Positions 50,006 through 63,925 of a stretch of DNA of 64,000 nucleotides are shown piece after piece. Position numbers and translations under genes: made by a program. Each line of letters begins with the position of its first letter. Position 1 is the stretch's first letter. The stretch comes from Plecoglossus altivelis. Lineage: Eukaryota > Chordata > Actinopteri > Osmeriformes > Plecoglossidae. Under the pieces are notes generated by a model that made no database searches, had not been told where the DNA came from, and worked only from the letters and a program-made list of their open reading frames with translations. The stretch spans positions 9,636,101 to 9,700,100 of the forward strand of contig BROE01000010.1 of NCBI GenBank assembly GCA_036571765.1, in the 5' to 3' direction.

Positions 50006-51747
50006 TTTCCTGGAGAGTATGAAACACTTTAGGGATCCAGAATATGCTAAATTCAGTCCAACACCTGCTCTTTCAGGTATTTGACTTAGTTTAAATGCTC
50101 ATTGGTGAAATTGTTCGAAAAAGGGGTCTTCCTCAAAGCCAGTTCATAAACTTTTGCAAGTGTGCTATGAGACCATGTTTCTCACGATATCAAAAGGAAT
50201 ATCTGGTTAAATGAAGCCATTCTTGCCATATTACCTCTGCATCCATTGGCAGCACAAACAGAAAACAGTAAAAACTCTTTTTTTGCATTTCATTCAAGGC
50301 CATGCACTGCATGTACTATCATACAAGATCCTGTTAGTCTGTTAAGAGCCTGATAAAACTCATAGTATAGAAACCAAAGCCAAGACCATCTGTGGAAGTC
50401 TTTGTGCTGGGCTATTACCATCCAGGATTTCCAACAGGCCAGACCACTGGGGAAGGCTCCCAATTAACCTAAGAGACTCTGCGCACAATGTGTGACCTTT
50501 TATGTCAACGGAAAACAAGGAAATCCTGGGAGTCCAATTGCACTGCTTCTTTAGGGCTCCGACAACACACAATGATGAGCTAATTAAGCTTTCGGTTCAA
50601 GTCTTCTCTGCTCATGTCACAGGGTTCTGTGTTTCCATCTACTGAGCTATGTTAGCATAGTGTCTCAGTTGGTACACAAAGCTTACCATCATAACAAGAA
50701 TTACACAACAAACTGTTTTAGTTCGTACTGAGCATGTGCGGAGCAACAAACCAGTCCCTACTGAGAGAACAGTGAAGAAAGTGAATGTTGAATTTTGAAG
50801 AACAGTCATGACGAAGTTGGTAACATTCATGAGACTGTGGAGTGATTTAATAGACACATTGATGTCATGCCACAGTGGTCTACATCATCAGGCCCTTCCA
50901 GAGAATGTGATTCATTTTTCTTTTACCCTTTATGTCGTCTAAGTAGTAAGTACTCTCATCAAAGTTTCAATTTAATTTCAAGTGGAACTGTTTTATGCTA
51001 CTGTGATTTGAGGAGAAACTTAAGTGAAGGAGACTGTCTTCTTGATTCTAATCAGAAAACGGGTTCAACTGATGGTGCGGCACATAATTTGCAGTGTATT
51101 GTACAGGGAGCTGCTGTAGGATAGGAACTCCTACCATGATGCTTTTCACATTGTGATGAATCACACCCCCACTTTGGAACCGTAGCTGCCCCTGGGGGTG
51201 TTTAGATAACATCACATTCCCATTAAAATTAAAACATTTCACAAATGCTTAATTATGAACTACCCACTGAGTTTTATCTGCTACGGAGAGGGAATTGCTC
51301 CCTATGCACACTACTTTATGTAAACCTTCAAAAAGTTTTACTTGATAATCCTGGATTTAATACTTATTACAACCATGTGATCAATAGAAATAAAGATGAA
51401 AACATGTTCTCAGAAATCTACAGACCGTGTGAGTGGGCTGTTTTCAAACTCCCAGCAATGTGTGGGTGGGGATTGTGATGGAACCGGGAACATTATACAC
51501 TACCAACTGCATTTACAATGAAACATTGATGACCTTGATGATTTTCTGGGTTCCAAGGCACATTGTCATTGATGTATATTGTTAAGACATTTGAACTCTG
51601 GTGTGCTATACGCATATTTATTATCCAACATGCAATATGTTTTAGCCTGTCATTTACTAACAAATATAGGAAGCTTGCCAGTCCGGTACCATTCACAAAT
51701 GTGTGGGGGTTATAAAATAGAGACCCTCACACACAGTAACACCCCCT

Positions 51748-51765
51748 CACACACACACACACACA
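51748..51765 (+). repeat. (CA)9 microsatellite
   Basis: Pure CA run about 65 bp before the CpG-enriched patch that starts near 51830. Confidence 0.9.
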
Positions 51766-51829
51766 GAGCCTGCCCAAGTGATGACCTCATCCTACATGTA
51801 GCTACTTTTCCCTTCTTGCTCGTCCTCTC

Positions 51830-52230
51830 GGGTGATGTGATTTTGCGCCCGGAGAAAAGTAATACCAGCGCGTCCAAAAGCCCACGTGAAGTGAAGCAAG
51901 GAGGAGTTTAAGCAAACGGCGGCTGCTTTCCGCGGCCCTGCTCAGGGAGTGGGGGGGAGGGATCACTTGAGCAACGGCGGATAAACCCAGGCGAGGGTGG
52001 TGCTCTCCAGCCAGAGCTTGTTGTGTTTGTTTTGTCTCGGAGCATCTGTCACTACCTCTCGAGAAGCATCGCATCTGAAGCCTGGCCTCCTCTCTGCCCA
52101 GCTAGCCGCTCTCTTGGCATGCGGGCCACACGCATCAGGGCAATGCGGAGACGGCTCGAGTCAGGACTGCGGGACTGTGAGCTTTTCCCTTCGCATTTGT
52201 TCCAGTACCAATCAAGCCAGTGCCTCCAGG
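51830..52230. promoter_or_regulatory. CpG-enriched, GC-rich patch upstream of slitrk1
   Basis: I count roughly 25 CpGs in about 400 bp, far above the surrounding AT-rich DNA, with a CACGTG E-box near 51882. The frames in it show no recognisable domain. It could be a distal promoter, an enhancer or a non-coding first exon about 9 kb from the coding start; none of these is proven. Confidence 0.4.
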
Positions 52231-52447
52231 CCCCAGCCTGATCCTTGGCGCTGTTCAGCCAGAGCTGGATTACCTAACCTTACACCAACCACCCTGCAGC
52301 AATCCTATGCTTTTTGGGTGCATTCCTGGGGTTTTGCTCCCACTCTTGTTAATTTTGTGCGAGTGTGCTTGTGTACCAGTGTGTCAATGTGTGTGTGCGT
52401 GCGTACGTGCATAATTAACATATTGCCATAGGTGGTCATTTTGTTTA

Positions 52448-52463
52448 GTGTGTGTGTGTGTGT
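52448..52463 (+). repeat. (GT)8 microsatellite
   Basis: Short pure GT run. A less regular TG stretch precedes it at about 52370-52410. Confidence 0.85.
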
Positions 52464-52630
52464 TTGTGCATGCTTGACTGGATTTCTGTAGTTGTGTATG
52501 GGTGTTCTTGAGAGCAGAAGGACAAATTGCATACCAGGGTGCTGGGTTCCCAAAATAAGATTTTCACAGGTTTTGTAGTGTCTGCATTTGACATTTTTCA
52601 TTTAGTAGAATAACCTTTTGGGAGTGGTTG

Positions 52631-52690
52631 TGCATTGTGTGCCTGCATATGCATGCGTGTGCATGCGTGTCCATGCGTGTGCATGTGAGG
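52631..52690 (+). repeat. GCATGCGTGT decamer tandem repeat
   Basis: Three near-exact units at 52651-52680 (the third has CC in place of GC at its start), with degenerate half-units on each side. The units alternate purine and pyrimidine throughout. Confidence 0.85.
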
Positions 52691-53367
52691 GTGAGCATGT
52701 GTGCTCCTGTGCACCAGACATTGTGTAGTGCATCCGTGCACAATGCTACTCCAATGTATTGCCCAGGGAGGTAATCTTTGAGCAGCTTAGGGAGCACAGG
52801 CCCAATATCAAGGCCTTCTACAGTATAATGATGCTACACAGCACAACAGAGGGACAGAGATGATTGAATTTTCAATTCTACCTTGAGATTATCCTGTTAT
52901 GCGTGTCTGTCTTGGGATTCCAGCTCCTGCTTTTCCTACACTGATATGCAGATTTTCACAATGTTGCCAATACAGAGAAGATGCTGTCGCCGTTCAGATT
53001 GCAATGCACATTGGAATATTGCTCTTGTGCGTTGCTGAATTGATTTTCCATTGTCTGTAGATGTTGTCATCTCAATTTCTGAAAGAGCGGCATGAGTTCA
53101 GATTTGAGCCCTGCTGGCCCTCAAGTTCTGTGCCAAACAGGTGGGATGAAGCCTAATGCCTGGGCTATGCTCCAATACGGGCTGAGGGTAGCCAGACTTT
53201 ACACCAGCAGATGTAGGACACGAAGACAGTACAATAGCCAACACTTCCGGCTAGACAATCAACACCACTGCCTAATTACTCTGAAAGAGTTTCTGATCAT
53301 AAAATATGAAATAACATCACTGGTGATACTTTACAATATGCCAAGCAAACAAGAAATGTGCAGAAAT

Positions 53368-53389
53368 GAAATACGTTTGAAATACGTTA
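53368..53389 (+). repeat. 11-bp tandem duplication
   Basis: GAAATACGTTT followed by GAAATACGTTA. Confidence 0.8.
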
Positions 53390-54754
53390 GTTTCACACAC
53401 TCACAGTACGGTGTACACATTCACTCGAACAGGTAAGTATTCCTTATTAATTCCTCACTGAAGCCATTGAAAATCAAGGCTGACAAACTACTGTAACAAC
53501 TTATGATCAGAACCTAGACTAAAAATGGGACAGCAGTGAAACATGAATTGAACACATTTTCATAAATCGGATGAGTGCCATAAATATGATGGAGTCTTGC
53601 TTCACAGCTGTCTAGATGACTGTTTCAGAGGACAGTTTAATGACTGTATATTTTTATATCTGTAATTACAATGTACCAGTTAGCAGTAACCACTGATGAT
53701 ATCAAGCACGTTTATTTTTAGTGAATTTGTCTGTGATCACCCAATTTTCACCATCCTTCAAGTGTCCCATTAGACATCTGTCATGAACTTGCAGACATAA
53801 CTAGAAAAAAAATCACCCAGTTTCCTCGTAGTTTGGCTGATGTTGCTGGACTGCCAAAGTTCTCCTCCCGACAATCAGTATCACATTCATTTGATGAGCT
53901 TTGAAATCCATTCAGCCTTGCATAATTCATAAACTCCTCTGCCTAAATTCTCCTCATGAGATCCATGTGGGAAAAATCGTCTGAAACCCGGATAATCCAA
54001 AACAGCTTTAGCCAGTAGTCTGTGTGGATCCTGCATGCTGGTGGAGACGTCTCTTCAATGTATGGGGGTCACCTGATTGAGTGTAATTAACAAAATTTTC
54101 CCCCTTGCAAATCCCGGTCAACCATACGCTAAATATCCCCATACTGACGTGAAATTACTAAACTTCATGAAAATGACTACACATTTAAACATGTTAGTGA
54201 GAGCAGGACAAGACAGTTGACATGTTTTTGCTCTTACCAATTATTGGCATTACAGTTCATTGGCCTGTTTTGATCATTTTTTCCTGTGGCTAAGATTAAA
54301 TATTTCATGTGAGCGGTGAAGTTTGGCTTGTTTGTCTGCACTTAAAACAATAGGGTTGCACTTGACCAGGATGTAAACTAGAATGCACAAATCAGGGTTA
54401 AGAAAGGTACTGCTGGCATTCTGTCTGGAGAGTAAAAAGGAAGACTTGAACTCATACACGCCTGCCAGATTCTTCATCCAAAAGTGATTCACCGCCAAAC
54501 TTTTCATTAGTTGCAAACACCTCCAGTCAGCCCTTCGAAACATCTTCTGATTTGATGTCTTTGCCAAAGTTAGCTGCCAAATGGCCAATTCCAAAGTGCT
54601 GCATGGTTGATTAATACCCATGCAGACTAATTTATAATTGCGACACTGTGGCATGATACTATGGATTAGCCTTTGGATTTATCTGAGGAGGCTGTTTTGC
54701 CACAATCTTGTAATATTTCTATCCTTGAAATGGGAGTTAGAGGAGAAGGTATCA

Positions 54755-54815
54755 TGGAGCAGGGAGTCGAATCCTAGAAAAGGGTGTTGGAATCCTGGAG
54801 TAGGGAGTCTTTCTA
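54755..54815 (+). repeat. Three-copy tandem repeat of about 20 bp
   Basis: TGGAGCAGGGAGTCGAATCC (54755), TAGAAAAGGGTGTTGGAATC plus C (54775) and TGGAGTAGGGAGTCTTTCTA (54796) follow one another without gaps. Confidence 0.8.
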
Positions 54816-57800
54816 ATGGCCCCTCTTTAAAGTAGGATATATTATAGCCACTTCCCTCTCATGCACTGTAGTTAATAGCCTTGCGATGTGGGATATTTTG
54901 AGTTGAGCAGCCAACCACTAAGAATACATTTACCTTCCCTTTTCCTGTCTAAGGAATGGTGACACATGTGGCACTAATACAAATCATGTACATTGTTACC
55001 AGTAGCACTAGACTATATTTGGTCTTCTTGTGGATAGGGTTAGGTTTATTGCAAATATAAGCACGCACATCAACGACATCCATTATATGAACTGACTACA
55101 ACAGAATGTTGACCAATTAAATGATCAAAGAAGTGTTAATTACGTTCCATTATCTATCATCACATTATTATTGTGAGTGACTACCTTAGGCTAAAATTAG
55201 CGAGTCATTGATGAGTCTGACGTTTACCATTATCTCTTAGGGAAAATGGATTCACATTTCAGAGGACGCCTCTTTCAGGGATGAAGATTGTTCCTACTTT
55301 TAGCTTCAAAAGGTACATGGCACAAAACTATCAATCGACTGATCGCAGAGGAGACAATCTAGTGGAGCAACATACCGCCATACAAAAGGAATGATGTTGG
55401 ATACGTGCTACTGGCTGGTGCTTTTATAATGAGGCCAGGACAGAGTTCATTATGCAGTGAAAAAGCTTCCCACTTATGAATTAAGGATGCAAATGAAAAC
55501 ATAGCCAGCTGGCCTTAAGTGATCACGATGCACCAGTCTACAAGACGCTGAGCAGATGCTGTCATTTCCACACCTAATTGTGAAAGAATACCACGCATGC
55601 GGTGTCAGCAAAACACGAGGTTAGGGGAGGGTATGAGTCATGCAACTTCCATGCGGTTGCATTGGAGCAGTGATGTTTTGATGGACTGAGTGTGTTGAGT
55701 TCACAGAGTGCTCCACAAATATGGCCTCCACCAGATCAAATGAAAGAGTCAAAAATAGAGATTCAAACCTGTTTCAAGACAATGTTTCGCATGTGTTCCT
55801 AATATTTTGTGATGAGATGATTTGCCACTGGCACAGTATTCCACAAAGGATTGGGATACCATCTGGGCATCACTGTGACTTGGAAAAAGCATGTGTATTC
55901 ACAATGTTTAAGATCGCGTCTGTCTGCTGTCTCTGTGTCTGTCTATTTTTGCCACATTTTTCCATGAATCTACAAGGGTCCAGGGGCATCATAATTCTTG
56001 TAACCATAAAAAGGCACAATGTCTAAATCCGCTGTATGAAATTGCGTCTTGTGTTTGTATATTTTTTTAAGATGATGGATTCAGATTAGGAGTGCGTCAC
56101 CCTAACTGAGATAGAACAGTTTACTGTCACATGTTACAGGGAGGAATTAAATAACCAATTCAATTGACTGATTAGATTACAATACTAGAGCTCAGATAGC
56201 ACTTCATGCAAATTCACCTTCATAACATAATAGAGAGCAATCACCTCATCAAAAGATTGGTTGAAGACCTACACATGGAGGAATCAACAGAATTTAAATG
56301 TGCATATTCAAACAATAATGGTTATTAATTAAGCTTCACATTGATACGGAACATGATGAGAAGAAAAGGAAGCTGATTGGGTGTCCTTGGGACAGGTGTT
56401 TAACAAGATGTCTATGGGGAGCCTGTTGAAACAAATTAGCTGCTTAAGAGTATCAGCTGTCTCTGTCATTATAATGCATTACCATTGGCTGATGAACAAA
56501 TTAAATAAACTACTGTTTAAGAACATTAGTCACCATTAGTGTCCTTGAAATCAATATCACCTATAGTTTGGGATTTCCATACCACAGTTGCAAAATAGGG
56601 AAAACTTCAAAACATTTCATGACATGCAATGGCAACTCCTTTGTTCCCAATATGACATGGTAATTATTGTAACCTTGATGCCAAGTTTTGCCCAAAGTCA
56701 AGCACAGTCTATTACAGAAGTAGTTGGTGATAACACACAGTATTTACGTTTGTGCAAGAAAAACATAAGAAAATGAATGAAACAAGTTTTGTGTATCAAC
56801 TGTTTAATGGTTTCAACCCACAAAGAAGGTCTGATCTTCGGCGAGAAACCAAAAACAAGCAGGACAGATTTACATTTGTGAAATCATCCAGATGACACAT
56901 CATTTTAAAGACATAAAAATGTTGCAACATTTATTTCGTACAGTAAATATGAGTAATGTCAGCAGCGTGAGGAGATAGGTGATAAAAGCAAGATTGCAAG
57001 TGGGAGAGAAGACAGTGTACCAGCTCAAGGGATGGTTTCAGAGAATGAACCCTTTTCTCACTTAGAAGACAAACAGCAAGAATATGTGCCACCAGAGTGA
57101 TCTCTTTCAAAGTGATTGCAATGTTTTTCCTGCTTTTGTGGACGCCTACTTGTGCACAGTTAATGTTCCCTAAAAGCCTTTAGAGAAAAGCAGGCTCTGT
57201 CCATGTCATTTTGCTTCTATCAACATCACCGACACAAAGCCTCAGACACCATCTACACTACAGAGTTCATTACCCATAACCTATTTATCACCATTCACGT
57301 TCTCCAATCCTCCACCATATGAGAATGTGGTGTATATCTCCAGCCTAGAAGGTACTTTGTATGTTGGTTTTGATTTATCATGTTGATTCATCATGTTTGG
57401 GATTCATTTGATATGATGTTGTCTCTCCTCTTTACACAGCCAGCTATCTGTGAAATACATTTTGGTTGAAGGTTGCAACATAACACACAGTAGGCTCTTT
57501 TGAAGCAATTTCAAACAACCTCTCCTTCCTATGGTGAACTACAGGGGGTCTCTTGAAACACATCGGTAGATACTTCTGCACTGTATCTGAGGGTTAGGGA
57601 AGCCAGACCTGTGACGGCAAGTAGAGGTGGACAAAATAAAGAAATAAGCAGGAACATGGAAACTCAAAAACTGTAAGAATTTCAGAATTGTCCTGCGCGT
57701 CCCATTGTTACTTTTCAAACAATATTCAAATGGCAGCTCCAAACAAAGATATCTCTTTGTGACACTAGTTTCATAGTTATTTTATTACCAGATACTAGAA

Positions 57801-58554
57801 TTGTTGCAATTATTCTTTGTTGTAAAGTTGGTAAGAGTGAGTACAAGCTTTATTAATAAGTTTGTTGTACATTAATATGTTTCTCAGATTTATGGGTTTA
57901 CCGTCTTGTTTTAGTATCACCAGGCAACATGACTGTAAGCAAGCCATGGGATTATTGTTGTAAGCTGCCATGCCTAGCTGCACCCAAGATAAATGCCTTG
58001 CTTTGCTAAACCTATTATAATTGCATTTTTTCATTTATGGACGTTTCAGCTATTACTGCAAAATAGAATGCACGTCTCGGTTGGTATGCCACATATACAA
58101 CATATCTGCTATATTTTCTTGTTTGTTGTGAAGAGTAAAATTGTGTTTCTGTTGACAACTCAATATATTGATTTGCAGTGGTTGGTGTTTCGTAGGCAAA
58201 AGATCAAAGTCAAGAACAGTCAGCTGGAGACTGGAACGAGGTGCTTTTGGTCCCTTAGTGTAAGTGGTGCATTCTAAACATCGAAACATGATAAAACCCA
58301 CCTAAAAGGCTAAACGCCACTGATCCGTGCCTTGCCAGCTGTACTCACCATCAGAAATGTATCGGTGGGTAAACAATGGATAACCACAAAAACTATGGAA
58401 TCAACTGAACCAACTCAAATCTCTAGTGACCAAGCACAGGCTGTGACGGACAGTCTTTTTTGCATTAAGAAATTAACATAGAACTCAGATTAAAAGGTCC
58501 ATTTCTCATCGCAATGTTGCAGTTCATTTTCTAAGTGATTGTACCACATCCACT

Positions 58555-58586
58555 CGACTCAAGTCCTCACAATCAACTTTGAGTCG
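58555..58586. repeat. 8-bp inverted repeat with 16-nt loop
   Basis: CGACTCAA (58555-58562) and TTGAGTCG (58579-58586). Confidence 0.75.
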
Positions 58587-58692
58587 ACTCACACATTTTC
58601 AAAAGCTGAACACCTGGTGGGATGAGAAGGAGTAGGTTCAATCAAGGCGTTCACTTCCACAAGCTCAATCAGCTCAAATTCATCAGCAGGAG

Positions 58693-58755
58693 GTGAGTGC
58701 CCCCCCCCCCATTACAGAGACGAAGTGAGTGCCCCCCCCCCTGTGACAGAGACCC
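58693..58755 (+). repeat. Tandem duplication carrying C11 and C10 runs
   Basis: Each unit is GTGAGTG, a C run, then a TTACAGAGAC- or TGTGACAGAGAC-like tail, about 31-32 bp. The C runs are 58700-58710 and 58732-58741. Confidence 0.85.
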
Positions 58756-61700
58756 GCACAGGATGAGAAGCAGGTCAAGGTTCCAAGTACCACTGTTCAA
58801 TGGCCTTTCAGAAGAATAACAACATCTAATGGAGCCACTAATTAATGTCACGGGGTACTGTACTCTCAAACGGAAAACTCTACTGGTAACACGTCCCCCA
58901 GATTGACTGAGGAGTGTAGAGGAACTGTATATTAAAGCGATCTCTGTCAGGATAAGTTCCATCACCTGAGGGCACCCGTCTGTACTGCAGAGATATTTCT
59001 AGTCCATCAATAAGTAACAATTACACTGCGTCTGTGAGCAGAATGCCTGAAGATGAGGCGGTGCACACGAGTGGTGATATGAATATGCTATCATCTGAAT
59101 GCATTTGTAATCTATGCTAATTATATCGATGCATTACACGAACATTTTGTTCCCAAACACTTTGAGGCATGTTATAAGTGAAATCAACTCAAAATAATCT
59201 TTGTTCATTACTGCTGTCAAGATAAGACAACTCAATAAAGTGCTCCTCTGCTCTGTTGACAAAGCCCGCAGCGTTCTGCAGAATCTCAGTAATGTGCAGA
59301 CCATCAACATCTCATTGTTAGCTTGCTACTGCATTGCAAGTCATCACAGGTCCAGGAAACTTGTTGACGATGTTTTAATAGTATAAAGTTTAGAATACAA
59401 CTCTGCATAAAAGGGTCATTCCAGTGCACAGCTGCGTCACCTGTTGTGCTATTATCTTATTAATGCGGCTTTATACAAACCTCAACGTACTAAATTAAAT
59501 AAAAGTATTTACTGGTACTATTACTTTGAAGGTGAGAGAAAGAGAAGATGAGATGGACACGTGTTTTAAGAAGATAAGGTTTCCTGTCACTCAAACAAAA
59601 AAATGTTTTTGACATTTTTACACATTTCAAATTGACATATGGAACGTATGGCCTGCTTCAAAAGTCCAATGAAAGAGCTGGAGTTGCTGAAACAATTTCA
59701 TTTATTTGTATAAACCCTCGGGCAATCGAAAAGGTCAGGTTTTTGACTGGCATCATGAGAACTGGATTTGCCGTATGAATTGCTTTGAGTTTCTTACAAC
59801 ACTTACTCTATTTTACCATTTGAACCTGCTGCAAGTTTTGTGGCTCTCTTTCTCTTCATACTAAGGTGACCTGAGAGATGACGCTCTGAGCTTCAGGGTT
59901 GTCACAATACAAACAGGATACTGACTAGCCTAATAAGGAGGGTTTGTGTCATTGACTATCAAGTGCATTTGCTGCAAATCGTTTGCAAGGCTTCAAAGTG
60001 GCATTATCTAGAGGCAACACATTTTACAAACAAGAGCAATCCAGTAAAAACAACCTCATTAGTGTACTCTTGCAGACCGTAATTTCGTCATTTTGACTTT
60101 TTACAAGCTAAGACCAGTGACATATTTATAGTTACTGGTCGCAGAGTAACATAACAGAGGTCAAAACACTGTAGTGTAATGGTGTACAGCTAGGATGACG
60201 TTAACGCCTTCCGGCGACTGCAACTTTCAGTCACAATGTAAAGGGACATTTGTGTCGTGACACGTGACATGTCAAACTGTACTTTGGAAACATAGTCTTG
60301 TTTCCTGCCCTAATCAGGCCTTCAAGCATTGTCGCACAAATGCAACATGGAAGGTCATCAGTGGACATCAGTAAAATCAGAGTAACATCAGAACTGTGCA
60401 GACGTGTTGAAAGCAGCTGTGGAATGAAGCAGTACCAACATGGATGTGATGCACAGTGCTATGTGGGGCACCAGAATCAGTCTTGGATCTCACAGTCATG
60501 AGACGCCCAAGAGAAAAGATGTCCTTGTACTGCGTTAGTGACATCATCTTTGAACTATACATATGTGTCAGTGTCTTGATTTTTTTCTGCCCTTATATGT
60601 TCTGTGTGTTTATCTGATGGCGGTGTCTTCTGATGAATTCTAAGCGAGTCGTCTATACATAGCAGGCTAGACAAAGCATTAGTCATCAACTGAGGTGGAA
60701 TAGATAAACATACGGAAGATAGAATGCGTTTATGAATGAGGGGTAAAAACAGTAGTACGTAGCATTGATCTCCAAGGGGAAATTACTGGTCACGTTGCTA
60801 TGGCAATTTTCAGGATTGTTTTTTTGTAATCTTATGATTTAGAATTGGAGTAGCTGGTGGAAACTTCTGCATTATGTTCTGGATCGGCGGTGAATCAGGC
60901 ATCTGGACCATCTGGAGCAGGCACTTCTAAGCGTGTATTGCTGTTCCACCATTAATGTAACCATTCAAGTCTCCAGGGACACTACTGAAACACACATCGC
61001 ATCTCACATATCATAAAACCCAATGCCTCCCTGGAGAAAAAGCTTCAAATTCACTGAGTTCAACAGATTCTGGTTGAGCTCCACAAATAGCGCATTTTTA
61101 CATTCGACTCAGAGGGAAGGCTGTAGGCAAATTGCTCAGGTTAATGAACTTGTGAATTATTCAGTGCTTGGCATAAGTGAAATGGTGGCAACAGAGGACT
61201 GCTGGTAATATTAGTTTTTTTGCGGTAAAATGAGTCTGGTAGATGACATTCAGTCATGAGAGATTTAGCTCCCTACACAACCTGTGGGTCAACAAATTCT
61301 GGTCAAGTGTCCTCAAAATATGTTGCAGTTATCATGTTCAACTAGTCATTAATGATCCAAAGGGTCCATCTCTAACGAAGCACATTATGCATTGTGCCAA
61401 ACTGTTTAGGTAAGGGCACATTTTATGTTTGTTGTCAGATTCAGTCAGTCTTCACATTTGAAGCCTGCATGGAAAACATTTGCATGGTCAAAAGTACTTA
61501 AATGAAACTGAAGGGCTTTTGCAACGCATTGCTGGACGTTCATCAGAAAACGGTGAACCATTTCATTACAAGGTGAGGAGGGGGCTCAATGTATTGTACT
61601 TGTAACCAAACTGAACTTTTGTGGTGCACAATGCTAGTTCTTTTGGGTGTGTCGAGTTAAGATGACCACGGCCTTACTGCTAACACCACCCCTAGAAAAG

Positions 61701-63278
61701 GTGGCAAAAGTTTCATAAACATACTTCCATCACACCAGGTTGTTGCACAACTTAAGCAAGTCCGTCCTTCCTATTGAAGCTAAGGATTACCAGTGTTGCA
61801 CTACTGTTTACTGTTCATTTGGCGTTAACATTACAAATATTTCTTGGTTTTCATCTAGCCTTTTGGAATGTGTCTCAATCAATAAATTCTACCATGCATT
61901 CCAGCTCTATGTACCCAAATCTATGCTCAACAGGGATCCTTGACACAGGTGTGAAGTGTCTATGGAGATAGAGAAAACCTTTTTCAACCACAGTCTACAG
62001 AAGGTTTCATTTTCCAGAGTTTTGAATTCTGTAACACAACCATCTGGTTAGGGTAAGTTATAGTAGGACATTAAATGCAATGGGTCTCTGAAGCTATATG
62101 TTACCATGAGAACATCTTTATTCATGACATTGGAAATGTTGCATTGAACTGAAATATGCCGTCAATTCAGTCTCCAACACCTCATGAATGGCACCTTGAG
62201 CTCTTCCCTTCTGAGCCCCTCAACAAAAGACCATCTCATCTTTGCTCAGTAAAACTTCAGAGGGTTGGAAACAAAATTACCTCATTTTCCCTGAAATATC
62301 AGCCGGCACAGTAAAGAGAAAAATGCAATGTGGAGAGGGAGCCCAGAGTGCAGATAAGACTGGCTTGGAAGATGATTCAGAAAAGGATGATAGGGAACAG
62401 GGTTCATATAGCTACATTTTGAAAATGATTCTTAATCATTCTAGACATATTTGTTTGACAATTTGTGGAAATAATGATAAAAAGAAAATATGGAAAAGAG
62501 CTTTTTTGACGCTTGATTAGAGCGGGATTCTTCGGTTCACCCTGCATGGTCTCCTGTTCTCACAGACAGACAGACGAACACGTTAGGATGGCTAATCAGG
62601 GAGACAGTCCTATTATCCTGGAGTCCACTTAGCGATTGAATAAAGTACAGAGTATATCACTGGAACACTGCACAAGGAAAGCAAGACAATGGAACCATTT
62701 TGTCGTCAATGTTGATCATTTCCATCTCTTTTCAGACCCAAATCTTCAATTAAAATCGTTATATTTCCACGCACAAACATTAAAGTGTGTAAACTTAAAA
62801 ATGTTGCCTCCTCATTGTGGGGAAAAATATAATCTGTATTAACCTAGCAAACAGCATGTCGAAACATTTGCATGATAAGTGCAAGTATCATTTAAAATAT
62901 TCCTCTGCTGTGTATACCCAGTGGGACATTGTTATTAATAAAAGTCCTGTTTTGACTTACGTTTAGATTATATGAAGTTATGACAATACCACATCAGAAC
63001 ACAAATGTTCTGGAGTTTCACCCAGTCAATAAATACGAATAACAGTCAGTAGCTGGAGAGGGAATAGGTCTTGTGGATATGACAGTAAACATTTAAGATT
63101 ATGGACTTGCAATTAAGAATGATTTTTCATGGAGCTTTATGCAACCCTGCGTCATCACTGAACCACTTGCCTCACATATTAAATGTGTCACTTGTTGACA
63201 GGCAGGTTTTACGCACTATGCGCAAATGTTTTCCTTTGTTCACCCTCCTCCCCCCTCCCATCCACCTCGCTCCCCACT

Positions 63279-63297
63279 ACACACACACACACACACA
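63279..63297 (+). repeat. (AC)n microsatellite
   Basis: A pure AC run after a C-rich stretch. A C10 run follows at 63379-63388 and CT-rich sequence to about 63425. Confidence 0.9.
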
Positions 63298-63825
63298 TAC
63301 AAAAACTCAAGTGTTGAGTCTCAATTTGAGCACTGCTTTGAATGACTCATGCAGCTCAGGTCTAAAAATAGCTTCTAACCCCCCCCCCATCTCTATCTCC
63401 CTCTCCTTATTTTCTCTCACTTCTTCAAGGAGCGAGAGAAATGCTATAGCAAAGGCTGGTGCATTGGAATACGAATCACATAACAGGTATTGTAAGGAAC
63501 AAGAAAGAAATTATTTTGCATATTTGTGTGAAGCTACCGAGGCGCCATTTCCAGAAACTTCATAATGTGGAATGACATGATGTTATCACCATTGACTGTG
63601 ACCAAGAGACCGTGCTTTTGATTTCCTCAAGATTTAACCCACTTTCACTTGTTTATTCCTCATAAGCTACCATGGCATGATAATTATACATCTTGTACTC
63701 AAACATTCACATGTTAATTCTGCTGTCTATTTATGTATCTAGTCCACCACCCACCATCTCATTATTTATCAATACAGCCAATAGAAAGAGCACAAGTTTG
63801 GCTCCTGATTTCCTCTTGATATAGA

Positions 63826-63925
63826 CACACAAACACAAAAACATGCATAAACACGCGGGCATGCAAGTATGTACACACGCATGTAATAATGGATGCGCGT
63901 ACACACACCCCCACACCCACCCTGC
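63826..63925 (+). repeat. CA-rich degenerate repeat near the window end
   Basis: ACAC, ACAAAC, CATGCA and CACCC variants, similar in character to the tracts at 38421 and 49592. Confidence 0.75.

Larger units (their letters stand above)
47453..52630. other. slitrk1 distal 5' flank
   Basis: No gene was recognised. It holds the RE1-like site at 48322, the simple repeats at 49592 and 49895, and the CpG-enriched patch at 51830. A box A-like string lies on the minus strand near 50640 and a box B-like string on the plus strand near 50593, but they oppose each other and do not make a tRNA. Confidence 0.6.

Noticed and set aside
50590..50720. Possible tRNA or tRNA-derived SINE (TAGCTCAGTAGATGG on minus, GGTTCAAGTCT on plus, TCTCAGTTGGTA on plus)
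   Set aside because: The box A-like and box B-like strings lie on opposite strands or at wrong spacing, and no cloverleaf can be drawn.
54274..54654. 126-codon minus-strand ATG frame
   Set aside because: No domain, signal peptide or homology recognised. It stands alone with no exon neighbours.
63101..63565. 154-codon ATG-started frame
   Set aside because: The middle is translated AC and CT simple repeat (Thr/His and Ser/Leu strings), with no homology recognised and no splice or promoter support.
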